A stretch of 64,000 nt of DNA from CAZQKW01 sp964594075 (GTDB lineage Bacteria; Desulfobacterota; WTBG01; CAIYCZ01), in NCBI GenBank assembly GCA_964594075.1, contig CAZQKW010000004.1:1-64000 (forward strand), given 5' to 3'. The notes under the pieces are model-generated. The model was not told where the DNA came from, did not search any database, and saw only the letters and a program-made list of their open reading frames with translations. A program made the position numbers and the translations under genes. Below, piece after piece: positions 16,476-26,024 of this stretch (position 1 is its first letter; the number at the start of each line of letters is the position of its first letter).

Positions 16476-18264
16476 GCTCTGATTTAAGCACTGCCACAAA
16501 GGCTGTCTGGGGGATTTCGACGGAGCCCACCATTTTCATGCGCTTCTTTCCCATCTTCTGTTTCTCAAGGAGCTTGCGTTTCCTGGTTATATCTCCGCCG
16601 TAGCACTTTGCAGTAACATCCTTGCGAAACGGCGAAATAGTAGAACGCGCGATAATCTGGCCGCCAACAGCCCCCTGGATAGCGATTTTAAAGAGCTGCC
16701 GCGGGATCTCTTCTTTGAGCCGTTCGCAGATCTGCAGTGCCCGGGAGCGGGCACGATCACGGTGCACCATCAGGGACAGGGCGTCAACCTTCTCGCCGTT
16801 GACCAGAATATCAAGCTTTACCAGATCGCTGTCCCGGTAGCCGATAAATTCGTAATCAAACGAGCCATAGCCCTGGGTAACGGTCTTCAGCTTGTCATAA
16901 AAATCATAAATTATTTCGGCAAGCGGCAACTCGGCGGTAATTTCAATGCGTTTAGGCGTGGGATACACAAATTTTATATTCACGCCCCGCCGTTCCAGGC
17001 AGAGGTTCATCACCGCGCCCATTGAGCGCTCGGGAATAAGGATAGTTGCGCGCACATAGGGTTCTTCTGATTTTTCGATGGCTGCCGGGTCAGGATAATA
17101 CTGGGGGTTATCAACAACCACATATTCGCCATTTCTCAACAAAAAACGGTACTGCACGCTGGGAATGGTCATAATGATGGACTGGTTATATTCGCGCTCC
17201 AAGCGCTCCTGGACAATTTCCAGATGCAGCAGGCCCAGAAAACCGCAGCGAAAACCATGCCCCAGAGCTGCTGAAGAATCCTTCTGGTAAATGAGCGCTG
17301 CATCATTTAATTTATATTTTTCCAGGGCGTCGGTGAGCGCTTGATAATCATCTGCCGCGATTGGATAAAGGGAGGAAAAAACCATCGGCTTGACTTCTTT
17401 AAAGCCGGGCAACGGCGCTGCAGCAGGGTTGGCATCCAGCGTAATGGTATCGCCAATTCGGGTGTCGCCTACCGTCTTGATGCCGGCTATTATATAGCCC
17501 ACCTCTCCGGCAACCAGTTCCTTTTGCGCCACCCGGCTGAGCCGGAAGTAGCCAACTTCTTCCACTTTATAAGTAACACCGGTGGACATGAGACGAATCA
17601 CATCACCGGGCTTTACGCGTCCATTAAAAATTCTACAACTGACAATCGTTCCGCGAAAGGTATCATAGTGCGCGTCATATATCAGTGCTGCCAGGGGTTC
17701 CTCGGGACGACCTTTTGGCGGCGGGATGCGACTGATGATTGCCTCAAAAATATCTTCAATGCCAATTCCCTCTTTTGCAGAGCAGAGCAGCGCCTCCTCG
17801 GCATCAAGTCCCAGTTCTGCTTCTATTTCTTCCTTCACCCGTTCAATATCGGCGGACGGCAAATCTATTTTATTGATGACCGGTATAATCTCAAGATTGT
17901 GTTCAAGCGCCGCATAGAGGTTTGCAACGGTCTGCGCTTCAACGCCCTGGGCAGCATCCACCAGCAGCAGCACACCTTCACAGGATGCCAGAGCACGGGA
18001 AACTTCATAGGAAAAATCTACATGGCCGGGGGTATCAATAAGGTTAAGCTCAAAGGATTCGCCGTGTCTGCTGGTGTAGGGTAAACTGACGCTTTGGCTT
18101 TTTATCGTAATACCCCGCTCCCGCTCAATGTCCATGGTGTCAAGAATTTGGTCGCGAAATTGTCGCTGATCCACCAGCCCGGCGTATTGTATAAGACGGT
18201 CTGCGAGGGTTGATTTGCCGTGGTCAATGTGAGCAATAATACTGAAATTCCTGATATGACGCAT
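16468..18264 (-). CDS. lepA: Elongation factor 4 (LepA) ribosomal GTPase
   Basis: 598 residues, the normal LepA length. GTPase motifs are AHIDHGKSTL (G1), GITIKSQSVS (G2 region), DTPGHVDF (G3) and NKIDLPSAD (G4). EF-G-like domains II, III and V and the LepA-specific C-terminal domain follow, with the typical CYGGDITRKRKLLEKQK and KMVGSVEIPQ. It acts on the ribosome, back-translocating or rescuing stalled complexes. Start ATG 18264 gives MRHIRNFSIIAHIDHG. It is separated from the upstream foldase gene by a terminator. Confidence 0.98.
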   Translation of the reverse strand: MRHIRNFSIIAHIDHGKSTLADRLIQYAGLVDQRQFRDQILDTMDIERERGITIKSQSVSLPYTSRHGESFELNLIDTPGHVDFSYEVSRALASCEGVLLLVDAAQGVEAQTVANLYAALEHNLEIIPVINKIDLPSADIERVKEEIEAELGLDAEEALLCSAKEGIGIEDIFEAIISRIPPPKGRPEEPLAALIYDAHYDTFRGTIVSCRIFNGRVKPGDVIRLMSTGVTYKVEEVGYFRLSRVAQKELVAGEVGYIIAGIKTVGDTRIGDTITLDANPAAAPLPGFKEVKPMVFSSLYPIAADDYQALTDALEKYKLNDAALIYQKDSSAALGHGFRCGFLGLLHLEIVQERLEREYNQSIIMTIPSVQYRFLLRNGEYVVVDNPQYYPDPAAIEKSEEPYVRATILIPERSMGAVMNLCLERRGVNIKFVYPTPKRIEITAELPLAEIIYDFYDKLKTVTQGYGSFDYEFIGYRDSDLVKLDILVNGEKVDALSLMVHRDRARSRALQICERLKEEIPRQLFKIAIQGAVGGQIIARSTISPFRKDVTAKCYGGDITRKRKLLEKQKMGKKRMKMVGSVEIPQTAFVAVLKSEHE

Positions 18265-18294
18265 AATGCCGTATAGCCGTGTATTATTTTAACG

Positions 18295-18326
18295 GAAAAG
18301 AGGGAGCGCACCGGTGCGTTCCCTCC
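18295..18326 (-). terminator. Rho-independent terminator after the foldase gene
   Basis: On the minus strand AGGGAACGCACC pairs with GGTGCGCTCCCT (one mismatch, no loop bases beyond the stem turn) and is followed by CTTTTCC. It lies between the foldase stop (18356) and the lepA start. Confidence 0.8.
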
Positions 18327-18355
18327 TGTTAATGGGGCGAGTGTTGCTCACCATG

Positions 18356-19450
18356 TTATTTCTTGCCCGGTTCAACCTCCGGAGCATACACAATATGGGC
18401 CTTGCTTTTTAGCGCCGCAATATATTTCACCAAGGCATCCTGCATCCGCTGCTGTTGCAGACTGTTGGCAATAGTGTCTTTTACCTCTGGCAATGTTCTC
18501 GTGGCGGGCTGATTGTGTTCCAGGACCTGAACGATGTGATACCCGCGGGCAGTCTCCACGATCGGGCTGATGGCATTGACTTCCTGGCTAAACGCCGCAT
18601 CTTCAAGCGGTTTGAGCTCGCTGCCCAACTGCCCCCGATGAAACGTGCCAAGGTCGCCCCCGTTTTTGCCGGTCATGCATTCGGAGCTCTCTTTGGCAAG
18701 GGTGGCAAAGTCGGCGCCGGTTGCAAGCTGCTTCTGCAAGGCTTCAGCTTTTGATTTCTTGGCATCCCTGGTTTTCTGGTCATCGTCTTTTTCCACTTTG
18801 ATTAAGATATGGCGCGCATGCACGGATTCGGGAACCTCAAAATTTTTTTTGTTAGACATATAATAATCTTCTATCTCTTTGTCAGTGGGTCTCTTTTTAT
18901 CTGGCGTCTGCGCGGCGACAACTTTACTAATCTGGAGGTTGAACTTAATCTCTGAGCGCAATTCCTCTTCACTCATGCCGCTCGTGCTCAAAACCGCCTC
19001 AAGCGTCATGTCATCGGGAAGCTGTGCCGTGATTTCGCTTATGGCATCGGCAATCTCCGCATCACTTACGGTAACGCCATTTTTAAGAATAGCTGCGGTG
19101 AGCAGCGTGCGCGTAACAAACTCCTCAACCAGTTGTTTGAGCATTTCCTCCCGATACTGTGACAATTGGTTTTCTGAAATCCGCCCCTTAAAGGGCGCCA
19201 GGCTTTTGTTTATTTTTGCATCAGCCTCACCCTGTGTTAATGTTTTTCCATCCACCTCCACCAACACCTTGTGCGCAGGGGACGCTTCAGCCGTCTGGTG
19301 CTGCGTCGTCTCTGCGTGCTTTTTTTCCGCCGTTAAATCCGGCAGACTGCCGCTATCTTTTTTGTTACAACCAGCGGCAACCAGCATCCCGACAATTATG
19401 CTGATCATAAGGCTGACCATTACCGTCTGTTTTGTGCGCGATAACACCAT
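18356..19450 (-). CDS. Peptidyl-prolyl isomerase lipoprotein (SurA/PrsA-like)
   Basis: 364-residue exported foldase. Hydrophobic N terminus ending in the lipobox LVAAGC predicts an acylated lipoprotein. A SurA-N-like chaperone helix region follows (~60-200: GEADAKINKSLAPFKG, EEFVTRTLLTAAI). Then comes one parvulin domain (~215-315) with ARHILIKVE, ATLAKESSE, GGDLGTFHRGQ and GYHIVQVLEH. A C-terminal helix completes the clamp. It probably assists folding of outer-membrane or exported proteins. It is a single gene with its own terminator. Confidence 0.92.
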   Translation of the reverse strand: MVLSRTKQTVMVSLMISIIVGMLVAAGCNKKDSGSLPDLTAEKKHAETTQHQTAEASPAHKVLVEVDGKTLTQGEADAKINKSLAPFKGRISENQLSQYREEMLKQLVEEFVTRTLLTAAILKNGVTVSDAEIADAISEITAQLPDDMTLEAVLSTSGMSEEELRSEIKFNLQISKVVAAQTPDKKRPTDKEIEDYYMSNKKNFEVPESVHARHILIKVEKDDDQKTRDAKKSKAEALQKQLATGADFATLAKESSECMTGKNGGDLGTFHRGQLGSELKPLEDAAFSQEVNAISPIVETARGYHIVQVLEHNQPATRTLPEVKDTIANSLQQQRMQDALVKYIAALKSKAHIVYAPEVEPGKK

Positions 19451-19691
19451 TGTCTTGCTCCTTAAAAATGTTCTTTATGGCGAACGGTGAGTATAAAGCA
19501 ATAGGCTTTTAGTGTCAAGTAAAAGCCTCGTGAAAACTTTTGCTGGACTTTTCGCAGTATAAAAATTAAGTAAATAGTACTTACAGCCCTTAGTGCCGGC
19601 GATAGGAGAGTGCCGCCCCTTTGTCATCCGCTGCGCTGTGGCGCACGCGTTCTCACGTATGACTGCATGTTGTTGAGCCATGGTAAATGTG

Positions 19692-19718
19692 AAGCTCCCC
19701 GCTTACCAAGCGGGGCTT
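19692..19718. repeat. AAGCTCCCCGC palindrome
   Basis: AAGC(T)CCCCGCTT-ACCA-AGCGGGGCTT hairpin, related to the palindromes at 46828-46845 and 46877-46912. It lies in the gap between the divergently transcribed foldase and threonylcarbamoyl-AMP synthase genes. Function unknown. Confidence 0.5.
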
Positions 19719-19850
19719 GCGCGGCATGAAACCGGTCATGGCGCGGAGCGGCAACAACGGGGAAATCTCCCGCGTCAGGGGGCAATACTCAGTTAACTAT
19801 ACTATTTTGCACAAGAATGATACAAGGCACACACACAGGGAGGAAAATCT

Positions 19851-20453
19851 ATGCTGCTCAAGGTCTATGCTAAAAATCCGCAGATGCGCGCCATCAACAA
19901 GGCTGTAGAAATTCTAAAAGCGGGGGGACTCATAGTTTATCCCACCGACACTATTTATGGCCTTGGTTGCGACCTTCTGAATAAAAAAGCGATTGAAAAA
20001 CTCTATCGTATCAAGCAGATGGATGAAAAAACACCGCTCAGTTTTATATCGCCTGATTTGAGCGAAGTGTCGCGCTATGCGGAGGTTTCCGATCGTGCCT
20101 ACCGTCTTATGAACCGGCATCTTCCCGGCCCTTTCACCTTTATCCTGCCTGCGACCAAAGAGGTAAATAAGTATATGCTGTTCAAGCGCAAACAAATCGG
20201 CATCCGGGTGCCGGAGGACGAAATCTGCCGGCTGTTAACCCGGACGCTGGGCAACCCCATTATCAACACCAGCGTGCCGTTGTGGGGAGAGAAAATCCTC
20301 AATTCAGGCGAAGCGATTCATGAGCATTTTGAGAAACAAATAGATCTTGTTCTGGATATCGGGGTGCTGGTATCTGAGCCGTCAACAATCGTGGATCTGA
20401 CAACCGAACCCTATACGATTATCAGGCAGGGAAAGGGAGAAATACTCCTGTAA
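19851..20453 (+). CDS. L-threonylcarbamoyladenylate synthase (Sua5/YciO/YrdC family)
   Basis: Makes threonylcarbamoyl-AMP from Thr, bicarbonate and ATP for t6A37 modification of ANN-decoding tRNAs, working with TsaB (35384-36142) and TsaD/TsaE. It has 200 residues, the single-domain length. Motifs: GGLIVYPTDTIYGLGCDL, RIKQMDEKTPLSFI, LPGPFTFILPAT, GIRVPE, INTSVP and PSTIVDLT. GGAGG lies eight bases before the ATG. It is a lone plus-strand gene among minus-strand neighbours. Closest in pattern to the YciO branch, so a paralogous role cannot be excluded. Confidence 0.92.
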   Translation: MLLKVYAKNPQMRAINKAVEILKAGGLIVYPTDTIYGLGCDLLNKKAIEKLYRIKQMDEKTPLSFISPDLSEVSRYAEVSDRAYRLMNRHLPGPFTFILPATKEVNKYMLFKRKQIGIRVPEDEICRLLTRTLGNPIINTSVPLWGEKILNSGEAIHEHFEKQIDLVLDIGVLVSEPSTIVDLTTEPYTIIRQGKGEILL

Positions 20454-20532
20454 TTATAACCTTCGATGACCAGGTTGGCTGTTTTGATTTCCCCCACACC
20501 AACGCCCAATGCTAAAACAGCAGTTTCAGGCA

Positions 20533-21336
20533 CTATGGGCGTTTTAATAAAAAGTTTATAAGTGTCTCGTTAACCTCAAACGGTTTCTCGTCAAAAAACG
20601 CATGGGCGCCGCCCTTTATTATTTTCAACTCTGCTCCTCTGATGCCTTGAGCTAACTCCGCGCAGAGTACCGGCGGCACTACCATATCAAGCTCGCCTGC
20701 GACAACCAGCGTTGGGGCATTAATCACATGCAGCCGGTCTGAGGTGTCAGCATTGACCGCGGCTTCTGCCTTTAATTTAAACCCTTTGACGCTGTAAGAC
20801 TGCTCCTGTTCCCTGATGACCTGCCGCGCCCAATCCAGAGCCATCTTTTCATTTTCAAAAAACTCCCGCGTGTAAAGCCACGGCATAATCCCCTCGCAGA
20901 GCAGCGCATGGCCGGTTTTTTCAATGGCTTCAACCCAGAATCGCACCAACTGCCGCACAAACGCATCAGCCCTGCTGTAGGTGCAGAATAATATCAACCG
21001 CCTCATCATCTCAGGATGGGTAATTGCAAATTCCTGAGCAACAGCGCCCCCCATTGACGCGCCAATGACATGGGTTTTCGTTATCCCCAACGCCTGTAAC
21101 AGCAGCGCAAGATCCTCTGCCATCTGCTGGCACGTATACGGGCCTTCAGGAGTATCAGATAAGCCGGTGCCGCGGGCGTCATAGGTTATTACCTGAAAAT
21201 GTTTGATAAGTTCTTTCCTCTGAAATCGCATCCCGGTATGGTCGCGGTCAAGTCCCTGGATCAAAACCACGGCCTCGCCTGAACCTTCCGTCTCATAATA
21301 AAGAGTCAATCCATTCATCAGCGTAATCAGCGGCAT
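20533..21336 (-). CDS. Alpha/beta hydrolase
   Basis: 267 residues with the alpha/beta-hydrolase fold. The nucleophile elbow is GASMGG (Ser), the acid is in VVAGELDMVVPP (Asp), and His is in KGGAHAFFDE. The oxyanion region is VLIQGLDRDHTG. The pattern resembles 3-oxoadipate enol-lactonase/epoxide-hydrolase-like members, but no pathway genes are nearby and the substrate is not assignable. No signal peptide, so cytoplasmic. Confidence 0.88.
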   Translation of the reverse strand: MPLITLMNGLTLYYETEGSGEAVVLIQGLDRDHTGMRFQRKELIKHFQVITYDARGTGLSDTPEGPYTCQQMAEDLALLLQALGITKTHVIGASMGGAVAQEFAITHPEMMRRLILFCTYSRADAFVRQLVRFWVEAIEKTGHALLCEGIMPWLYTREFFENEKMALDWARQVIREQEQSYSVKGFKLKAEAAVNADTSDRLHVINAPTLVVAGELDMVVPPVLCAELAQGIRGAELKIIKGGAHAFFDEKPFEVNETLINFLLKRP

Positions 21337-21604
21337 GAATAAACCTTACCGGTATCAAACTGCTATCTGATAATCGCACAGTTGTTAAAAGCCACGTTTA
21401 AAAATGCAAGCGATCCATCCACAGATAATAACAGGACTTTCACCAAAAAATATTTTTTTGCTGGGGAAAAGGACGCGAGGTGCTGGGTCCCAGTACTTCC
21501 ATTTTTTGCACTTACGTGGTTTATTGAATTTAAGGTTAACTTTTTGGAAAAGTCCTCAGGTAACAAAATTAAATATAATTATTACATAGTACCATATAAA
21601 TATT

Positions 21605-22261
21605 TTAAATTACTTTGTTTTTATTATTAAGCCAGTCTGGCAATTTTGCTATATCCTCGATTATATGCGCTTCATTCAACCCCTGTGCGATGAAATCTTC
21701 CCGCGTGAAATAGCCCGTCAGCACCGCCACAAAATTAATCCCTGCTCCGTGTGCCGCGTGCATGTCCCCCAGATGATCGCCAACATATAAAACTTCTTCA
21801 CGTTTAAATTCGCCTAAATGAGGCTTAAGCACATCAAAAGCTCGCGGATCAGGTTTCTGAAACGCCATTTCTTCGCTGGTAAAAATCTTTTTGATGGCGG
21901 AGAGGTCAATGCCCGATTGCGCAAGCCGTAAATCAAGAAATGTGCGGGAACGCTTGGTTAGAATATATAAATCATAACTTACTTTAAGTTTTGAAAGCGT
22001 TCGGTTGACGCCGCGAAACCTGTTATAAACAATTTCCCTGGCAAATTCAGTATATATGCGATCAAACTCCTGGGGATCTACCTCCGGCCAGGTCTGCCGG
22101 ATAAAGTCATGCCAGCTATCGCCATACCAGATAAAATCATCTTCTGTGGGAACCCTTATCCCCATCGTCTCTGCTGTTTTTATGCAGGTGGGGATAAAAT
22201 TCTTCCGTGACTCAATGAGCGTGTCATCAAGATCAAAAATTATAATTTTTAGCACCGTCAT
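21605..22261 (-). CDS. HAD-family hydrolase
   Basis: 218-residue haloacid dehalogenase-superfamily phosphatase: motif I IIFDLDDTLIES (nucleophile Asp), motif II LTKRS, motif III Lys in QKPDPRAF, motif IV YVGDHLGDMHAAHGAG. A helical cap lies between motifs I and II. The pattern resembles phosphoglycolate phosphatase/pyrophosphatase-like enzymes; substrate unknown. A lone gene with a dispersed repeat upstream. Confidence 0.88.
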   Translation of the reverse strand: MTVLKIIIFDLDDTLIESRKNFIPTCIKTAETMGIRVPTEDDFIWYGDSWHDFIRQTWPEVDPQEFDRIYTEFAREIVYNRFRGVNRTLSKLKVSYDLYILTKRSRTFLDLRLAQSGIDLSAIKKIFTSEEMAFQKPDPRAFDVLKPHLGEFKREEVLYVGDHLGDMHAAHGAGINFVAVLTGYFTREDFIAQGLNEAHIIEDIAKLPDWLNNKNKVI

Positions 22262-22345
22262 ACAAAGGAAAAAAAGTTAATGAATGTAATGAATGCCAGA
22301 GCGGTCCGCGCCGTCATGCTTCAGCGCGGCGAGCAGGCAAATTAC

Positions 22346-22447
22346 GGGCAGTGCAAGCGACGGCTATGGCGAACACAACAACCCGTCCCGCGAGCACCGA
22401 GCCCGAACAAATGAATCAGAACCCACATAAATTGCAAATATCTTTGG
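22346..22447 (+). repeat. Dispersed ~100-bp repeat, copy 1
   Basis: About 75-80% identical by eye to 30187-30280. Shared blocks include CGAACAAATGAATCAGAA and AAATATCTTTGG. It lies in the gap between the HAD gene and the aldehyde oxidoreductase. Origin unknown. Confidence 0.65.
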
Positions 22448-22525
22448 ATAGCTATTACAAAAATCCCTCTGGCTCTCATGGTAAAAAAGCAGAGGGATGT
22501 ATGCTTTATATTTTTTGAAGGCAAT

Positions 22526-24727
22526 CTAATTGGTTTCCTGCAGTTTTTTATATGCCGCATGAGGGCCATTATTATTCTGCATACGATTACGCGCAGACTT
22601 CACTATGGCAATAAATTCCGGCTTGTCAAAGCCAAGCCGTCGCAGCGTCTCATCTGTGGGGATGCCATGCTCATCATAGCCCTTTTCCTGATACACCACG
22701 TCAGTCAATTTTTCGTACTGCTTCCTGCGGTATTGCTGAAGCGCTGCGAGACGTTCCTCAACGGATGCCCCATTAAACTCGATCCCCGCTGCCTGCAAAT
22801 ATGCATCATAGTAATCCTTCCGGGCCAGATATTCTTTGAGGAACACCGGCGCCATTGCGCGCAGAGGAATTGAGTCATATTCTCTGGTGCCGTATCCCTG
22901 GCGAAGATTAATCAGCTTCTGCAATAAATAACAGCGCTCGGATTCAAACAGGAGGTCGTCAATCGTTTTGTTGGTACCAAATGTGCCATTCACCAGATCA
23001 AGATAATAATCAACCGTGGGTAAGTTCTTGGCAGGAAACGGTGTATCCTGAGCTTTGGGATTGCGCACATCGATCCACGGCAGCTTGCAGAGCCCCACAA
23101 TATTAAACCAGGTGCGAAACAGAGGGAACCACCACAGCGCTTCTGCTTTATCCTCAAAGGTCGGCAATTCCTTGCGGAGCTGATCAATGGCAATGAGCCA
23201 TGATTCATCGTGCTGCGGGCCCTTGAGGGCAAATCCGTAGCCGCCCTGCTGCGCAAGCGATTCTTTGGTAATATACATGGAGAATTCAAGCCCTTTGGTT
23301 TCCATGCCAAAAAGCGAGAGCTCTTCCCTTATACTTTCCCTGCTTCGATTGAGACGCGGCGCAGCCCGCTCTGCTATCCATTCTTTTAACGAGTTCACAC
23401 CGCATCCCGCAGCTTTTGGCATGCCGGGCGCGCCAGCGGCAATCCGATGCAACAGCTCAAGAGCAGTTCCCGCATCACCCCAGATGAGGTTGAGACCTCC
23501 CGTGTCTTCTAACGTGAGGAGATTACGCTCAAAAGCTTCAAAGAGAAATGACATAACGACCCCCGTGCTGATCGTATCAACACTGTACTGGTCGCAATAC
23601 CAGGAATATTCAAGCATGTAGTCAATATCAAAAATTCCCAGATTGGTGGCGGTGGCGGCTGTTTCATACTCAGGCCCGTCAACGGCCACCTCTTTACCGG
23701 CAAACGGTCCGGTTTTGAGCGTAAACTGTTCGCACCCCTTGGTGCAGGACAAATTACACCCTGGATAACAGCCGTCCGGCAGATTTTGTTTGAAGATTTC
23801 CTTCTCGAATATTTTTCCTGAAACATTTTTTGCACACTCGCTGCTGCCGAACTGAAAATTATTGACGGGCAGAAGCTCGTTGCTGTTCATCATGTCAATG
23901 AGCGACGTGGTTCCTTGGTTATTCAGACGCATCGCCTGCGGGTCAACTACTCTGATGACCTCGCGAAGCCGCTGACCAGCTTCATAAATCCGTGCATCAC
24001 TGGCGGGGCGGTTGGCGTGGCCGCGCGGTATGTTGCACTTCACGAGAATCCCCCAAAGACCCTTATCACAGAGGACGGTTCCCATTCCTCCGCGGCCCGC
24101 CTGTTTGGAGCGGCAGCGGGTGCGGCGGCTGTCATAATAGACGCTGTTCAGGCAGCCAAACCAGGTATTGTGTGCGCCAATACCTGCTGTTACAAAGGCA
24201 ACATTGGTCGGCTTTCCCTCGCCGCGCCATTGTTCAATGATACCTTCCGCACCGTGAATGGTGACATCTGCTGCAGGAGCATCAACAATGCGTATCTGCC
24301 GGGAATCTCCATCAATTACCACCATGACCCGCTGTCTTGATTTGCCGGTTATGGCGATGGCATCAAATCCTGACAATTTAACCAGCGGAAAAAAATGGCC
24401 GCCCACATTGGAATCGCAAAAGGTATTGGTCAGCGGCGATATGGCGCCGACGATAAACTTCCCCGTGCCCACGAAGCCGGTTTCACCGCAAAACGGCCCC
24501 CCTGAAAGCGCCAGCACGTTCTCGGGACTGTCATAGCGCGTCGCTGCATTGGTCCCGTCAAACACCAGCTTTAAACAGTATCCCCTGCCGCCGACAAAGG
24601 TCGTTTTGACGCTTTCGGGAATTTCTTCAACGGTAATCCGGTAATCATTGAGGTTAATGTGCAATAGCCGATCGGTATACCCCTTGTTCAGTTCAGAGCG
24701 ATTGTAGTGTAATGAAGCATATTCCAT
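22526..24727 (-). CDS. Aldehyde:ferredoxin oxidoreductase family (tungstopterin)
   Basis: 733-residue member of the AOR family, oxidising aldehydes to acids with ferredoxin as acceptor via a tungsten bis-pterin and a [4Fe-4S] cluster. The N-terminal AFOR domain shows LHINLNDYRI, FVGGRGYCLKLVFDG and GGHFFPLVKLSGFDAIAITGKS. Cluster cysteines lie in CYPGCNLSCTKGC (spacing C-x3-C-x3-C, against C-x2-C-x3-C in the classic enzymes), with a likely fourth Cys in NIVGLCKLPW. It is longer than the ~610-residue archaeal type. GAGGAG precedes the ATG. Cytoplasmic; a ferredoxin candidate is at 40601. Confidence 0.9.
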   Translation of the reverse strand: MEYASLHYNRSELNKGYTDRLLHINLNDYRITVEEIPESVKTTFVGGRGYCLKLVFDGTNAATRYDSPENVLALSGGPFCGETGFVGTGKFIVGAISPLTNTFCDSNVGGHFFPLVKLSGFDAIAITGKSRQRVMVVIDGDSRQIRIVDAPAADVTIHGAEGIIEQWRGEGKPTNVAFVTAGIGAHNTWFGCLNSVYYDSRRTRCRSKQAGRGGMGTVLCDKGLWGILVKCNIPRGHANRPASDARIYEAGQRLREVIRVVDPQAMRLNNQGTTSLIDMMNSNELLPVNNFQFGSSECAKNVSGKIFEKEIFKQNLPDGCYPGCNLSCTKGCEQFTLKTGPFAGKEVAVDGPEYETAATATNLGIFDIDYMLEYSWYCDQYSVDTISTGVVMSFLFEAFERNLLTLEDTGGLNLIWGDAGTALELLHRIAAGAPGMPKAAGCGVNSLKEWIAERAAPRLNRSRESIREELSLFGMETKGLEFSMYITKESLAQQGGYGFALKGPQHDESWLIAIDQLRKELPTFEDKAEALWWFPLFRTWFNIVGLCKLPWIDVRNPKAQDTPFPAKNLPTVDYYLDLVNGTFGTNKTIDDLLFESERCYLLQKLINLRQGYGTREYDSIPLRAMAPVFLKEYLARKDYYDAYLQAAGIEFNGASVEERLAALQQYRRKQYEKLTDVVYQEKGYDEHGIPTDETLRRLGFDKPEFIAIVKSARNRMQNNNGPHAAYKKLQETN

Positions 24728-24965
24728 GATGATATATCTCTCCTCTCACATAAAAAATGCGGGTTCTATCAATTGTTGAAAAACGTTATAGCATAAGGGC
24801 TGTGACCCGAGCTTTATTCTTAACTGCCACGCTGTCCCTACCGTTGCGATTTTTCACATTCGTTCAGAATGTCACTTTTTTAACAGCCTGCCATAGTTCA
24901 CACCTTCACGGGTTCATGGGATATGATTTATTAACAATCAACGCGGCCCCCTGAATCCTTTTTAG

Positions 24966-26024
24966 CTATGCCCGTGTTATGTAATCTGCCAGCAGATCTC
25001 CTATTTCAGTGGTCGTGTAACCCATTTTACCAGCGGCCATGCTCTTCATGTCCTGACTTACAACCTTAATAATCGCTTTCTCAACCAGGGCTGCCGCTTC
25101 ATCTTCGCCCAAAACGGAAAGCATCATCTGCAGTGCAGCTACGGCTGCAATCGGGTTTATGACATTCTTGCCGGTATACTTAGGCGCAGAGCCTCCCATT
25201 GGTTCAAACATTGATACGCCGTGCGGGTTAATATTGCCGCCGGCGGCAACGCCCACACCACCCTGAATCATGGCCGCCAGATCCGTAATAATATCGCCAA
25301 ACATATTATCCGTTACAATGACATCAAACCATTCCGGATTTTTCACCATCCACATACAGATGGCATCAACGTTTGCATAGTCGGGAGCAATATCCTGATA
25401 CTCGCGAGCGACCTCGTTAAAGGTGCGCTGCCATAAGTCATGCGCAAACGTCAGCACATTGGTTTTACCGCAAAAGGTGAGTTTTTTCCTTTTATTGCGC
25501 CTGCGGCAAAATTCAAACGCGTAGCGCACACAGCGCTCAACGCCCTTGCGGGTATTGATTGACTCCTGAATGGCTATTTCATCCGGAGTGCCCTTTTTAA
25601 GAAATCCGCCGGCGCCAGTATACAGCCCCTCGGTGTTTTCCCGTATCACGACAAAATCAATGTCGTCCGGTCCCTTGTCTTTAAGCGGTGTTTCAACCCC
25701 CGGTAAAAGTTTAACCGGTCGGAGATTAATATACTGGTCAAGCTCAAAACGCATAGCCAGCAGAATACCCTTTTCTAAAATTCCGGGTTTAACATCTGGG
25801 TGTCCTATGGCGCCAAGGTAAATGGCATGACATTTCTTGAGTTCTTGCACAACGTTTTCCGGCAGAAGCTCGCCGGTTTTCATGTACCGCTCGCCGCCAA
25901 GATCGTAATGGACCAGCTCATAGTTAATCTTTTTCTTATCCGCGACCGCCCGGAGAACCTTTAATCCTTCCCGAATGACTTCCGGTCCGGTGCCATCACC
26001 TGGTATCACTGCAATTTTGTACAT
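24966..26024 (-). CDS. leuB: 3-isopropylmalate dehydrogenase (isocitrate/isopropylmalate DH family)
   Basis: Decarboxylating dehydrogenase of about 352 residues. ATG 26024 (MYKIAVIPGDGTGPEV) is chosen: it matches the family N terminus and has AAGGA upstream; the open frame extends to 26192 without family similarity. Active-site segments are RENTEGLYTGAGG, DNMFGDIITDLAA, GVSMFEPMGGSAP and NPIAAV. Context with leuA, leuC and leuD supports LeuB, the third leucine step. Family members with this sequence style can also be isocitrate or homoisocitrate dehydrogenases, so substrate rests on context. It is separated from leuD by the inverted ilvC. Confidence 0.88.
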   Translation of the reverse strand: MYKIAVIPGDGTGPEVIREGLKVLRAVADKKKINYELVHYDLGGERYMKTGELLPENVVQELKKCHAIYLGAIGHPDVKPGILEKGILLAMRFELDQYINLRPVKLLPGVETPLKDKGPDDIDFVVIRENTEGLYTGAGGFLKKGTPDEIAIQESINTRKGVERCVRYAFEFCRRRNKRKKLTFCGKTNVLTFAHDLWQRTFNEVAREYQDIAPDYANVDAICMWMVKNPEWFDVIVTDNMFGDIITDLAAMIQGGVGVAAGGNINPHGVSMFEPMGGSAPKYTGKNVINPIAAVAALQMMLSVLGEDEAAALVEKAIIKVVSQDMKSMAAGKMGYTTTEIGDLLADYITRA

